A DNA stretch of 64,000 bases from Xestospongia bergquistia. Its lineage: Eukaryota; Porifera; Demospongiae; Haplosclerida; Petrosiidae. The notes under the pieces were generated by a model that searched no databases, was not told where the DNA came from, and saw only the letters and a list, made by a program, of their open reading frames with translations. Shown here one piece after another: positions 10,407 through 25,806 of this stretch (position 1 is the first letter of the stretch; every line of letters begins with the position of its first letter). The DNA lies in assembly GCA_963965975.1 (NCBI GenBank), contig OZ014415.1, positions 8,099,057 through 8,163,056 of the forward strand, in the 5' to 3' direction. The translations under genes were made by a program, and so were the position numbers.

Positions 10407-13059
10407 TCATAATTGAGGGTCATCCTCCTCATTAGGTATACAATCTAACATTACAAACCCATCATTGTCTGACCATGAATCCATGAAGTTTTTATTATCA
10501 CCATCATGTTCAATCATACTAACACTAATGTCTGGTGGGATTATTTCTGCTAATCGTTTTTCACTGAATGAAAAGAATGGATATTGACCTTTTTGCATGG
10601 GAGGTGCCAATACCTAACAATGATAATTACCAATAATATAGTGACATGTTACTAGCGTTATTATGTAAGAAGGACATCATCATTTGTCTTCTTTGAATTT
10701 ATTTTGATGAACAAAACTATTTGAAAATTATGTCATTTTATATAAACATTTAGGGATCATATTTTAAAATCATAGGAACCCTTATATAGTAATAGTAGCC
10801 TCTGCAACATGTACTCTATATAGATTATAGCATGTTAAAAATACTGCATGCCAACGGCAAGAGAATTATTGCGTTTTATCATTTAATGTATAATAAATTT
10901 TAGTACTTTAATTGTATAACCACACCTATATATTGTGGTTAATAAAATTAATACCCTTTCTATTATCTGTAAACTTTATAGTATACAATGGTTTTACAAT
11001 ATAAGATTGTTTACTGTTTAATGTGTGAGAAAAACATTTATTATTAGTATAACAATTGTTACTTATGTTAACAAAACATAAGATAAGGGTGCTATCACAA
11101 CTATTAAGTGTTGTAATAGACAATCCCTAAATTCATCCCATATATGGTAATACTATAATATACACTAATATATTGTACTATATATTGTACTATATACACT
11201 AATATATTATATAATATATACTAATATATTGTACTATATACACTAATATATTATATAATATATACTAATATATTGTACTATATACACTAATATATTATAT
11301 AATATACACTAATATATTGTACTATATATTACATAATATACACTAATATTATATTATATTGAGAAGTGATACCTTTTCTGCCTGTTTTTGAAATTCTTTA
11401 AAGTCTTCTAACGTATGACAATAAAAACCAAGGGTACAGGATGGATCCATTTTTGATACAGGGATTTTTTTGGGAGTACGACAATGATATGTCTAGAATA
11501 GATGGATGGATAGAAATAGAGATGGATGGATGGAAGTATAGATGGATGGATGGACGGGGAGGGGATATAGATGGATGGATGGAAGTATAGATGGATGAAT
11601 GGACGGGGAGGGGATATAAATGGATGGATGAATGGAGGTATAGATGGATGGATGATGAATAAATAATGGATGAACAAATAAATGGACACACATACAGAAA
11701 CATCGAAATCAGGTCTTGTCATATCTACTGTAGTCTGTGAGTAGTGAGGATCAAGATGAATTAAATTGTCATCTATAAATTTTAATAGACTTGTTAATTA
11801 ATTAATAATTACAGGAGGTACCTTGATGACCAACAAAGAATACTGAATGTTTTGGTTTACCACCTATTATACCAACACTGTGATCAAGAGCTAAAAGAGC
11901 CTAACAAAAAAAAGAGTTAAAAAATTATTCAACTTCATTCATTGTTGACATCATCTATCTATCATTCTGACTGTCTATTCTCCATCTTACCTTAACACAG
12001 GGTATATATATAGGGTTAAGTGATTCACTCCCTAATCTAACTGGTACCATTACTAACAATGACTGTTCAAGATCAGCATCAAAAATATCTAATACATCAC
12101 GTACATATACTATAAGAAGATAGATACAGCAAGTAAAAAGAAAAAGGAAAATAACAGATCTGTGTGTGTGTGTGTATGAGCTAAAACATTACAAGACAAG
12201 AACTAGATCCTTTAATATAAATAATATTATTTATTGCAATAGTTTTATTAGTTTAGTAATTACATGTAGTTGTTAAGCTATATTGTTACTAGAGAACATA
12301 CCTGTACAATCATGTGATACGTAGATATTTAATTTCTGTAAATTTATGTGTTCTCTCAGCGCTCTCTTGACACAGTCCCTATAATTTAGATCAATCATGA
12401 AGATAAGCGTCTTCATCCATCTATATATCAACCTGTCTGTCTGATTCTCTTCTTATCTAATCTTCATTCATACCTTATTAAAACGGCTACTTGAGAAGGT
12501 CCAAACCAGTCTCCAGGTTGATTCCCATGGAGAATGGCTGCATCCATCATTCGATGAATTGAAAATGGGAATAGAGACAGTGGTCCATCACCAAACCATG
12601 AGAGAATCTGTGTGTGTATTTTTGAAAAAATATTTTGAAAACAAACTTGTAGATATGGTAAAAATTTAATACTTATAAAAGACTGTTTCTCATACAAAGT
12701 ACACACATGTGTATTAATTAAATATTAATTAATACCTATAATATTATATAATAATATATTATAATATAATGTTAATATTGTCTATGATATTTACATGTAC
12801 AAACATATGATGTCACATGCACTTGTATATTATTGTTGTGTACATAATGAAGTGTAGGTCAACTGATATTAGTGTACTTTCAATATTATATGATATAGTG
12901 TTTATAAAAGTAATGACTGTGCATGATTTATGACATAATCAATGAAGTATTTCCCAAATCTAAAACTTGAGTACATGTGTGTGTATAGACTAACTTGTCT
13001 GTGTATAGTATGACCATGAACATCTGAAGAAGTTAACCTCCAGTCTGAGGGGAAGAGAG

Positions 13060-13111
<52 letters not shown>

Positions 13112-14103
13112 AACCACACACTTTAATTCTCACCTTTTCCTAATAAATGTAAATGTAATGTAGTAGCTAATAACATCTGACCAGATCGGACCATGCAGCC
13201 CCACCCACAATCCGTGGTTAAATTTGTAGGAGATATAGGAGGGAAGTTACATCGATACGTTATCCAAGGTATGCTGTAAAAATGATCCAAGAACTGCATG
13301 ACATGTGGAGGTACTCCCTCACTATGACCACGAACATCTACATGAAGAACAAAGTTGAGATTACTACAAGTCAATTAATTTAATAATAATTAATAGTAAT
13401 TAACTATATTAATTTGGCTGTTGTACATATGTGTCCATATTGATCTAATCCATGCATCCATTAATTTCTTATTCTTTTATCCCATCCATTGATACAATAT
13501 ATGTTAAACTAATCAATGTGTCCATTCAACCATTCCCTGCATTTTGAGATAGCACATTACATAATAAACTATATATGAATGATCATTATAAAATGTTATC
13601 CTGACTAGGTAATGTTCACTGCTAGTAATAATACTACTATATCAATACAGTTATTATATGAATAAGCAAAACTATGATATTTTTATAATTCACGATCGAC
13701 CATCTGACTACATGACCTTGTCATTAGTTTATTTAATACAAACAATGAGTTGGAGTATTATACTAACCTTTTTCTGGTATATATACGTTGCCTAATATCA
13801 TTAGAGGATTGTTACTGACTTGTACGCTAGAACTAAAACTCCATCCTAGATAGCAAGAATGATGACATGGTATTAATATGCTTACTGCTGACCATATCTT
13901 AGTCTGTATAGTGAGGTGAACAGTTTGTTTTTCATTGGAGGAGCAGAGGGTAAACTCATTGAACGTCTCATTACACTCTTTCTATGAGTCTCTTCGTCTG
14001 TTTGTCCGTCTATCTCGCGATCGCTTTCAGAAGCACCACCAGCAGTAGCCATCATTACGAGTGAACAAATTGTGTGTAGGTGGGCGTCGCCCCGTTGAGC
14101 CAC
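10407..14103 (-). CDS. ATG4: Cysteine protease ATG4 (ATG4C/D type)
   Basis: Cytosolic cysteine protease that processes and delipidates ATG8/LC3 proteins in autophagy. Eleven exons join in phase on the minus strand: 13893-14103, 13768-13845, 13134-13337, 12995-13044, 12474-12607, 12302-12378, 11991-12109, 11822-11900, 11696-11772, 11373-11492, 10407-10613, giving 451 residues. Seen: RYGWSFSS, then [20 protein letters not shown], the catalytic site [13 protein letters not shown] (Cys144), [42 protein letters not shown], and LDPHYSQ with the catalytic Asp325/His327. The AGDW- and SWF-type blocks favour ATG4C/D. Exon 1 ends at a GTCAGC donor rather than a nearby GTAAGC, because only the former keeps frame. 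The start at 14103 or the inner Mets are alternatives. Confidence 0.95.
11139..11352. repeat. AT-rich tandem repeat in the last ATG4 intron
   Basis: Irregular units of ACTAATATATTGTACTATATAC and variants, in the intron between ATG4 exons 10 and 11. Confidence 0.85.
11503..11660. repeat. GGAT-rich simple repeat in an ATG4 intron
   Basis: ATGGATGGATGGAAGTATAG-type and GGACGGGGAGGGGATATA-type units alternate. Long frames here on the minus strand are low-complexity artefacts. Confidence 0.8.
13054..13107. repeat. (GA)n tract at an ATG4 3' splice site
   Basis: A pure GA run on the plus strand is (CT)n in the ATG4 transcript, ending about 10 nt from the exon 4 acceptor (13045). It serves as the polypyrimidine tract. 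Confidence 0.9.
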
Positions 14104-14146
14104 GCCTATTTATTAGCTACTCCCCCAGGTTTGCTCTCAATTGATT
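14104..14146. promoter_or_regulatory. Divergent ATG4 / receptor kinase promoter
   Basis: Only 43 bp separate the two start codons, so the promoters are shared or overlap the 5' coding sequence. No TATA box is evident. Confidence 0.6.
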
Positions 14147-17913
<3,767 letters not shown>

Positions 17914-18325
17914 CTAACTATTGCTATGACAGCGACTTTGAGAGTGAAAATACTTAAAATAAATTTTTAAATACTTTTTAAAATTCTATTTTTATATGTA
18001 TATTTTTATCATGTTCTTTTTAAGATGCTAGATAAATTAAGATCAAAAGTTGTGGATGAATTAATATGTTCATGCTCTCGTTGCCTGCTCATACTCATTA
18101 CGAAGCAGAAAATGAGTGGGCAGCTGAGAACAAGATAACGAGTGGGTGGTCATTAAAATCAATTATGTACATAGTTGTGTTCAATGAATAACATATTATA
18201 TACATTATTTTGTTTGATACTTAATGAAGCATACAACATGAAGTCTATAAATATAGTTGTAAGTGCTTTACAAAATATGTTAATAATTTTAACCTCTCCA
18301 CCCACAATTGCCATTATTTGGTGAG
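17914..18325. other. Convergent 3' intergenic region (kinase / OSBPL9)
   Basis: The 3' ends of both genes meet here. AATAAA-type polyadenylation hexamers lie shortly after the kinase stop (about 17957). No further gene is seen. Confidence 0.6.
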
Positions 18326-21300
18326 TTAGTTATTTTCCTCTAAAGAAATCTGAGCAGCCATTCTTTTAGAGAGAGGTTCATTGTACCACCATAATTCACC
18401 ATCAGTATTAAAATACTACAATAATAGAATACATTGTATGGATTCATTTATTACATGATCATCCATCCATTCATCTATCTATCTATCTATGTGTCCATTT
18501 ATCCACCTCTATGACTCTATTTATCTATCTATGTGTCCATTCATCCATCCATCCATCTATTATACCTTTTGCTTCCACTCTATACCTTGCTGCAATCTCT
18601 CAAGGGCTTCAGCTCGCTGTTTCTCCTCAATCTATAACAAACAAAAACCACACCTAAACCACACCCATAACCACACCCATTCACAAACCGCATGTTTAGC
18701 ATTACTCGCTACATCAATATCATTATCACGTAGTCCAACTGTTACTGGATACCACTTCTTCATACTTTCATTGTCTTCTTGTTTTTCTAATTTCTTGTAT
18801 TTTTTACGAATAGTAGGACTATTAATAGTATCAACAAAGACTTCCTCATCCTGAAAAGGGGTGGAGTTAATAGGGTTAAAGGAGATATGGGTACTTACTC
18901 CATTAGAATGTTTAATGTACATGATACCATTCCACTCTCCCTCTACTTTCATGAATGGTTTACGATCTGTTCCCTCACTAGAAATGAGAGATAAGATTAT
19001 AAGTTTGTCATTACTTTATATGATAGAATAACTAACTATATATCAGCTGTTACTCTGTGCCTTTTTCCGCCATAGAAAGGCTAGATGGATAAATGGTTAT
19101 GTAAATGGATAACTGGTTGTACAAATGGATACATGTTAGTTAAATGGATGAATTATCTAAATACTGGATAAAAGCCAGTTACTTTGCAATGAAATTCAAC
19201 AACAGCATGGTAACCAGATTTTTCACATTTAATATAGCATTTTCCACCAAGTTCCATCCATGGAACAGTCAGGATTGATCTAGTAGATAGAGAGATGCAA
19301 GAAAATGGAAGTCTGTTCTGCTCAGTAACAAGTAGACAGCTCACCTAGCATAAGCATTTGGTAATGTACATTCATAATCCTCATTATGATCCATTAAAGT
19401 TAACGTAACTATAATAACAAATATTATTAATTATTATTAATATTATAGTAAATAATAACTTACGTTTGCCAACTAAATATGTAGCAAGTGAAAGACCTAA
19501 AAACTTTGATTTAGTATGAATTGAACCATTGGCATACATGTGTTTACTAGGACACTCTGCATAGAAACTAGATACTGTGTGTGTGTGTGTGTGTGTGTGA
19601 GAGCAGAGAGAGAGAGGGGAGAGAGAGAGAAGAGAGAGAGAGAGAGAGGAGAGAGAGAGCAGACAGCTTTAAGTCAGCCATTTATAAATACTAACTAGGT
19701 GGATGATGTGAGACTTGTTCAGCAATAAATGTAACAGAATTATTGCTAGCAAATTGGACAGGACCATTGTCAATGATATGCCTTTGTACTGGATGACTTG
19801 ATGCAGTATCACTATCAGGAAGATCCCAGTAACAACGAAAGATCTCTCCGAGAGTAGCATTGTAAGGTTTTTTAGCTACAGTACCCTAATGAGAGGATGA
19901 TATAACATGATGTAATAATGATGTAATGAAACCTTTCTCGCAGCATGGAAAGAAGACAAGAAATATCTAACAGCTGCTACTATTCTCTCTTTGGGAGTTG
20001 CAAAATCATTAATACTGTCAAGAAAAGAAAAAGAAAAAAGACAATAGATTTAAAGAATTAACATTAAAATGTTTTTACTTTGCAAAAAGGTCAGGATGAG
20101 CTAAAAAGTCAGCATACATTTCTAACAGTGACCTTTTTTCCAATATAAATGTTGGCAATGTCACTCTATGGAGATCCATACCAATCCTGACTTGACTAAT
20201 CATGTGCATAATTAAACTTTTATTTTCAGCAACTCCGCCTACAAACAATTGATGAATTAATTTAAAACCACAGGAATGTAATTATCATATCAACGTACTG
20301 CTAGCATTGTCTAGTTCATTATACTCATCTGCTTCTTCAATATCTGTTAATCAATATAAAACTGAAGTAATTTTCTAGCAATAATTAACTCACCAGAGGG
20401 GTCTCCCTCGGCTGCAGGGATTGAGACAGAGGGGGATGTAACTACATTTTCAGTAATCGCAGGTTCGTCTTCAGCATCATAGAACTCATCGGAGTTGACA
20501 CTGCTACTATCATCCTCTCCTTCACCCTCAACATCACTAGGTTCTTCATCCTCGAGGAGACTAATAAATGAGAGAATCATGTCACAAATCAGTTCCTTTC
20601 CAGTACCCTCTTGTCCAACTACCTTTCTTTACTTCCATTTTCCGAAGTCATCTGAGACTCACTGGTAACACTTACACCAGGCAGTTCCTCATGACCAGAA
20701 GAAGGGACCTCAAGAAATGAATTAACGCTGCTCTTCTCTGAAATCTATAACAAAAGAGACTCCATTAACATTGAGAAGTACATCATAATAAGAACAATGC
20801 ATATATTAATATGGTAAGTTGGAAACTAAGATTTTGCTAAATTGCGATCGTTCACACTAAAGAGCATGACAGCAATATATGTCAATGTTATAGATAATCA
20901 CTGATATATGGAATACTTATAATAACTTGTAAAATGAATATCTTTAACCTGTTCCTCTTTCATCAGATCAATACAATGTTTCATAGCAGCTATCATGTCC
21001 TAATGAAAAGAAGACAGTGTTTGTTTAACAAGTGTTAAGTGTTAATGTAACAGAGTAAGTAAGTCTTACTTGAGCTGTCTTTTGAATTTTCTTTGCTTCA
21101 TTAGAATTATTCATGCATTCAGACAAAGTCTATAAGATGTAACACCAATGGCAAGTCATGTGATTGTCATGTGACATTAACACAATGTACACAAATATAT
21201 GTAAGTGGACAAGCATACTGATCATATGAATGTCATGTGACTCTTACCTTAAGTTGCTCAGTCAGAAGAGCATGATAGCTTTCACAAATTAATAGTCGGT

Positions 21301-22344
21301 TTTCAACACTTAGTCCTCGTTTTATCTGAGGAAGATTCAACTCTAACTTCTACAAAGACACAGAGAAAGAACAACAAAGTTTCACTGTTACTTACATGCA
21401 TTCATACTGGAATGATAACATTCTTTATTTAATAATGTCTAGTGAACAACAACATTCTACATTTTCATTACATAAGACTTGTGTCACATGACTACATGAC
21501 ATGCGTCACATGACTACATGCACACAACACTAAATATGGACACTTTAGTAATCATGCTTCTTCACATGACTAGATAATGCACACAGTACTAAAATAGTAT
21601 ATTTCAGTATTCTTAATCAGTATATTGCTTGCTACAACCATTAAACTAACTATGTATTTCGTTTAATTTTAATAAACCTACTTGAAGAGGTTGTTTCAAA
21701 CGTCTTATGGTATGCTCCATTGCCTGTATCCATCTTTCTCTCTCCTCAAAATCTTGAGCTAAAATATTTTACATAATAATTTGAGATCATACATTTATTC
21801 TCTAATATGCATCTATTATAAATACCTTGAAAATGATATGTTCGTCCATCACTATGTATTGTGAATGTACAGTTATCTTCATCATCAATACCAACAATGG
21901 CCTTCCTTAAAGTGATACAACCTCTTCTACTGCCACGACGCATCTTGTCCTTGCTCTGTAGACGCACATATATAAATGTACATGTTCACATGTAGGATTG
22001 TAACTTGTAACAATAAGAGGATAGGTATAGAGGCTATGTCATTATAGGGGTATAGAAGATGTGTCATTATATGGGTATAGAGGATGTATGGTTATAGAGG
22101 CTGTGTCATTATATGGGTATAGATACTGTGTCATTATAGGGGTATAGAGGATGTGTCATTATATGGGTATAAAGGATGTGTCATTATATGGGTAATTGAG
22201 TGTTTGATTACATATACTTACAGTATAGTAGGCGAGTAAGCCAGCACTTTGGTCCAGCACAAACCATCTGTATTGCCATCCTGAAACAACATTAGTCCAT
22301 TTGGAAAGAGGACCCTCCACGAGACTACTATTGCGACTTGCCAT
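18326..22344 (-). CDS. OSBPL9: Oxysterol-binding protein-related protein 9-like
   Basis: Lipid-transfer protein of the ORP9/10/11 group, acting at ER contact sites. Twenty exons join in phase on the minus strand (first 22222-22344; then 21826-21955, 21682-21758, 21248-21349, 21070-21129, 20949-20999, 20623-20744, 20394-20560, 20299-20343, 20079-20238, 19933-20014, 19696-19885, 19464-19574, 19345-19408, 19183-19279, 19037-19080, 18899-18977, 18689-18850, 18566-18631, last 18326-18415), giving 673 residues. Seen: N-terminal PH domain ([18 protein letters not shown]), an FFAT-like motif SDEFYDAED (near residue 245) for VAP binding, the ORD entry [22 protein letters not shown], and the ORP signature EQVSHHPP (about 428-435), then WTK-like HTKSKFLG and VEGEWNG. 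Length matches human OSBPL9 closely. It is divergent from DEPDC1. Confidence 0.96.
19577..19662. repeat. (TG)n and (GA)n tract upstream of an OSBPL9 acceptor
   Basis: In the OSBPL9 transcript this reads as a CT-rich then CA-rich run directly before the exon 13 acceptor (19575). Confidence 0.85.
22030..22195. repeat. Tandem repeat in OSBPL9 intron 1
   Basis: Repeated units of GTCATTATATGGGTATAGAG and GATGT, about 25-30 bp each. Confidence 0.8.
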
Positions 22345-22505
22345 ATCGTTGTTCAGTGAATTTACTGAGTTATGCGGAAATTAGGACCGTTTCCTTATAA
22401 GGAAGGTAGCGGGAATTTCGAAGCGGAATGCAGAATTTAAAAGGGGAACAAACTAACTGAACTTCACTAACTCTTCTTTTAAAGTCCATACCTGCAATTC
22501 TCAAG
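22345..22505. promoter_or_regulatory. Divergent OSBPL9 / DEPDC1 promoter with CArG and E2F-like sites
   Basis: 161 bp between start codons. It contains the palindrome TTCCTTATAAGGAA, whose core CCTTATAAGG (22393-22402) is a perfect CArG box for SRF/MADS factors, and GCGGGAA (22409-22415), an E2F-like site. The E2F-like site would suit a cell-cycle gene such as DEPDC1. Binding is inferred from consensus only. Confidence 0.55.
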
Positions 22506-22614
22506 ATGGCTGGACCGCTTAACGATGAGAATACAACGCAATATAAAGCAACTCAACTGGTAAATGGCGTCATTTAGAGTATGAGAAAATAAATAAACAA
22601 TAATAAATAACATT

Positions 22615-22653
<39 letters not shown>

Positions 22654-25000
22654 GGCGTAATATAGTCCAAGGATTTCGTTCAGGGATGCCAGTTAGTAGA
22701 CATCGTTTGAGAATGAAAGTAATTGAAGGTTGTTTTACTGGAGCTGAGGCTATAGAATGGCTAAGTGTGTATTTACAATCTTCAGGACAGTTTAAGTCTG
22801 TCTCTAGAGAACAGGTTTGTGATCTGTTTATGCATTTATCACTGTCATTTGATCTATTAATATTGTCTATCTGTCCATTTATCACCAATTAAGTTAAAAC
22901 AAATACAAATTAGCCATCCATTTCACACATATTCATCCATTTAATTTTGTCCATTCATTTCGACCTCTTTGATCTGTCCATCGATTTAATACCCTACCAT
23001 CTGTCCATTTAACTCTTACATTTGTCCATTAGGTGATCACATTGCTCCAAAAATTCCTTGAAAGTGATGTTATTGAAGATGCAAAAGGTAAAGAAGTATA
23101 CAAGTTTGACGAGGGGACTCATCTTTATCGATTTGTGACACGACCCAGTCTTTTAAACTTCCTTGAGGACAGTACAAAAGGAGAAAAGAGTGACCTCTGT
23201 ATTTCAAACCCTTACGCTGTGCTAGGGATGGTGACAACTAACGAAGACATTGATATAGAATGTGTATCGTCCAGTGAGAGGTTACCTAGTGCTGACCCTA
23301 TTCCCACGGCAAAATACAATGTGTCTCAAACTAAAACAGCAAGTATTTGGAAAGAGTCGGTGCTTGCTAGGTTTGTCATTATACATCTTTATTTAGTGAC
23401 ATACTTGTATATTTTTATGTACAACTATTGTATCACACATCTATCCATCCATTTATCCATCTATACATCCATTTATCCATCTATGCATCCATTTATCCAT
23501 CTATACATCCATTTATCCATCTATACATTCATTTATCCATCTATTCATCCATTTATCCATCTATACATCCATTTATCCATCTATGCATCCATTTATATTT
23601 GTATTCATCCATCACTGTATAGTTCACATTTATTTCTTCCATACAGACTCCTAACATTTATTGAGCTGCCTTCACTAGACAGTGTCCTCTCATATGATGC
23701 TGTTGATGGTAAGCTCATTGCCGATAATGTGTGTCAGGTCCAACAAAAGCTGGTTGGCTCTGAGAGGGGTGAGTTATGAGAACATGTGCATTTCCTCTCG
23801 GCCAGTATTTTACAGCAACAGAATATATGTATAGTTGATAATTAATATTAATATTAATATAATAATATTAATATTAATATTATTATATTAATATTATTAT
23901 ATTAATATTAATATTAATATAATAATATTAATATTAATATTATTATATTAATATTAATATAATAATATTAATATTTGATGTATGTATTTGTTTGTATCTG
24001 TTTGTAATAGTTGTGTATCTTGTAGAAGCTGTTGAAGATGTTCCCAGCTGGGTAGTAATGGCCATGAGATATTTATCAAAATGTAGGTAGTCGCAATTTG
24101 ACTATGAAAGATCTCTCTCTCTCTCTCTCTCTCTTCTCTTCTCTCTCAGGGCCAGATGGCTGTCCTGCAGATGTCACTGGAGGTCTACCAGTATATCATG
24201 GCTTTGAACAAGATGTTCTACAATCTCTAACAAGTTACTTCTCTCAACTTACACAACCTCTCATATCAACACATTTATATGATCTACATTTGGCCATTAT
24301 ACCTCTTATTGACAGACATTGTGACAAAGCACAAGATGCTCTACAACTCTGTAGTCTATTGATATCTAAAACAAATCGAATTCAATTGCATCGTCTGTTG
24401 AGGTTCATAAATAAAACTGCTAGGAACAGCAGATTAAGATTGTGTATGAGACAGAGTAATGAAGATGTGGTAAGTATGTAATGGATGGATGGATGGATGG
24501 AGAAAGACAGTCAAAAATAAAATGGATAGATAGTATTGTCTATCCATTTAATGATTCATCTATCCATCAGTCAAATCATTCATCCATATTATATTTTAAT
24601 TCATCCATTCACGTAGCTCCTTGAACGGTTTGCTAACACAATCCTAAAACCTGCTGGTCAGGTGATAACATCTGATAACCATCTCAAGATTACTCGTCTA
24701 ATTCGTTACATGGCCAACCATTATCATCATATTTTTCACATTCCCTGTGAACTCCGAGATGAAGTTGAACAGCAGCTGACACTAGTACAAGAGAAAGGAG
24801 AATTGGAACGTCCTGTTGTACGAGGGTATTGCCAGCGAGTCACTAAGGAAGAGTATGAGTGTCAGAAACAGACGACTTCACATGAACATTTGGGACAGCT
24901 GCTAGAAACTATTATTAGAGATGAGAATATGTCAACAAAAGTAAAGAAACAAAGATTAAAACAAGTAAATAATGTTGAAATAAAGTTGTTGAGTTGTTCA

Positions 25001-25054
<54 letters not shown>

Positions 25055-25155
25055 AGTTCAAACAGGCTTATCCTGACATATATGCACAATGGTTTCCCCC
25101 TCGTCCTACTAGTATTGATGGAGCTACCACAATCGAGAGTAAAGGTAGATCTTGA
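22506..25155 (+). CDS. DEPDC1: DEP domain-containing protein 1-like
   Basis: Homologue of DEPDC1A/B, mitos­is-linked regulators with an N-terminal DEP domain and a degenerate RhoGAP domain. Eight exons join in phase: 22506-22559, 22653-22814, 23033-23370, 23647-23768, 24026-24082, 24150-24469, 24617-24964, 25057-25155, giving 499 residues. Seen: YKATQLWRNIVQGFRSGMP, CFTGAEAIEWL, LLQKFLESDVIED (DEP, about 13-95), VPSWVVMAMRYLSKWP, YHGFEQDVLQSLTSYF (RhoGAP-like), ALQLCSLLISKTNRIQLHRL and FKQAYPDIYAQWFP near the C-terminus. These follow the human order; the long disordered middle of human DEPDC1 is missing. Several introns end in long (CT)n tracts. Confidence 0.94.
22617..22650. repeat. (CT)n tract at the DEPDC1 exon 2 acceptor
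   Basis: A pure CT run abuts the AG of the acceptor at 22651-22652. Confidence 0.9.
23436..23610. repeat. ATCCATTTATCCATCTATAC tandem repeat, DEPDC1 intron 3
   Basis: Roughly 24 bp units in the intron after exon 3. The in-frame readthrough of exon 3 into it is an artefact. Confidence 0.85.
23840..23976. repeat. (TTAATA)n-like AT repeat, DEPDC1 intron 4
   Basis: Near-palindromic TTAATATTAATA/ATAATATTAATA units capable of folding back. Confidence 0.85.
25000..25054. repeat. (CT)n tract at the last DEPDC1 acceptor
   Basis: A CT run directly before the AG at 25055-25056. Confidence 0.9.
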
Positions 25156-25806
25156 TCTATACACATTTATTGTTTATATTAAAATATTGACAAATGACCT
25201 TAATATGTATTATTATTTATCACTATCAATGACTATATACAATATATGAACTATATATAACAAAGAATATTAAAAAATTATGTATATATATTTTAATACA
25301 TGTATACAATGGAAAATATTTATTTTGAGTTCTTATAATAATTTTAATAATTTATAGTCTCAATATAATAATTAGTATTGTCTAAACACAATATATAATG
25401 TAGTTTGGGTATTGTCTGTCTGTCTGTTTGTATCTACTATAGAAACATTACTTGTTAAATATCTTAATTTCTTATTCAATATTTATTGGTAAGTGGTAAT
25501 GCTATTGATACTATGTGGAGCAATATTTACATAGAGTACTGATCTAACAGTCATGCTCCTGTAGCTTGTAAATATTTCACTAAAAATATAATCCAAATTA
25601 ATTTTGAAAACAATTAATTTTGATTAAAAAATTAAACTATGGCATTGGTAGAGGTGGAGTCAATGGGTGTGGTTAATGTCTTAAGCTTTTCTTTTACTTC
25701 TTTTGTGCTTTTCTTTTTTTTCTTTTTTAATTGGTACTATATTTGACGGCATATATCCTCTATACAAACCAAGAGTTACTAATTAATCATTCATTAAGGG
25801 TGTGGC
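25156..25806. other. Convergent 3' intergenic region (DEPDC1 / POMGNT1)
   Basis: AT-rich DNA with no coding signal. The 3' UTRs of both genes presumably end here. Confidence 0.6.

Noticed and set aside
11398..11722. Several minus-strand His/Ser/Ile/Pro-rich frames
   Set aside because: They translate the ATCCATCCAT repeat in an ATG4 intron; only exons 9 and 10 at its edges are real.
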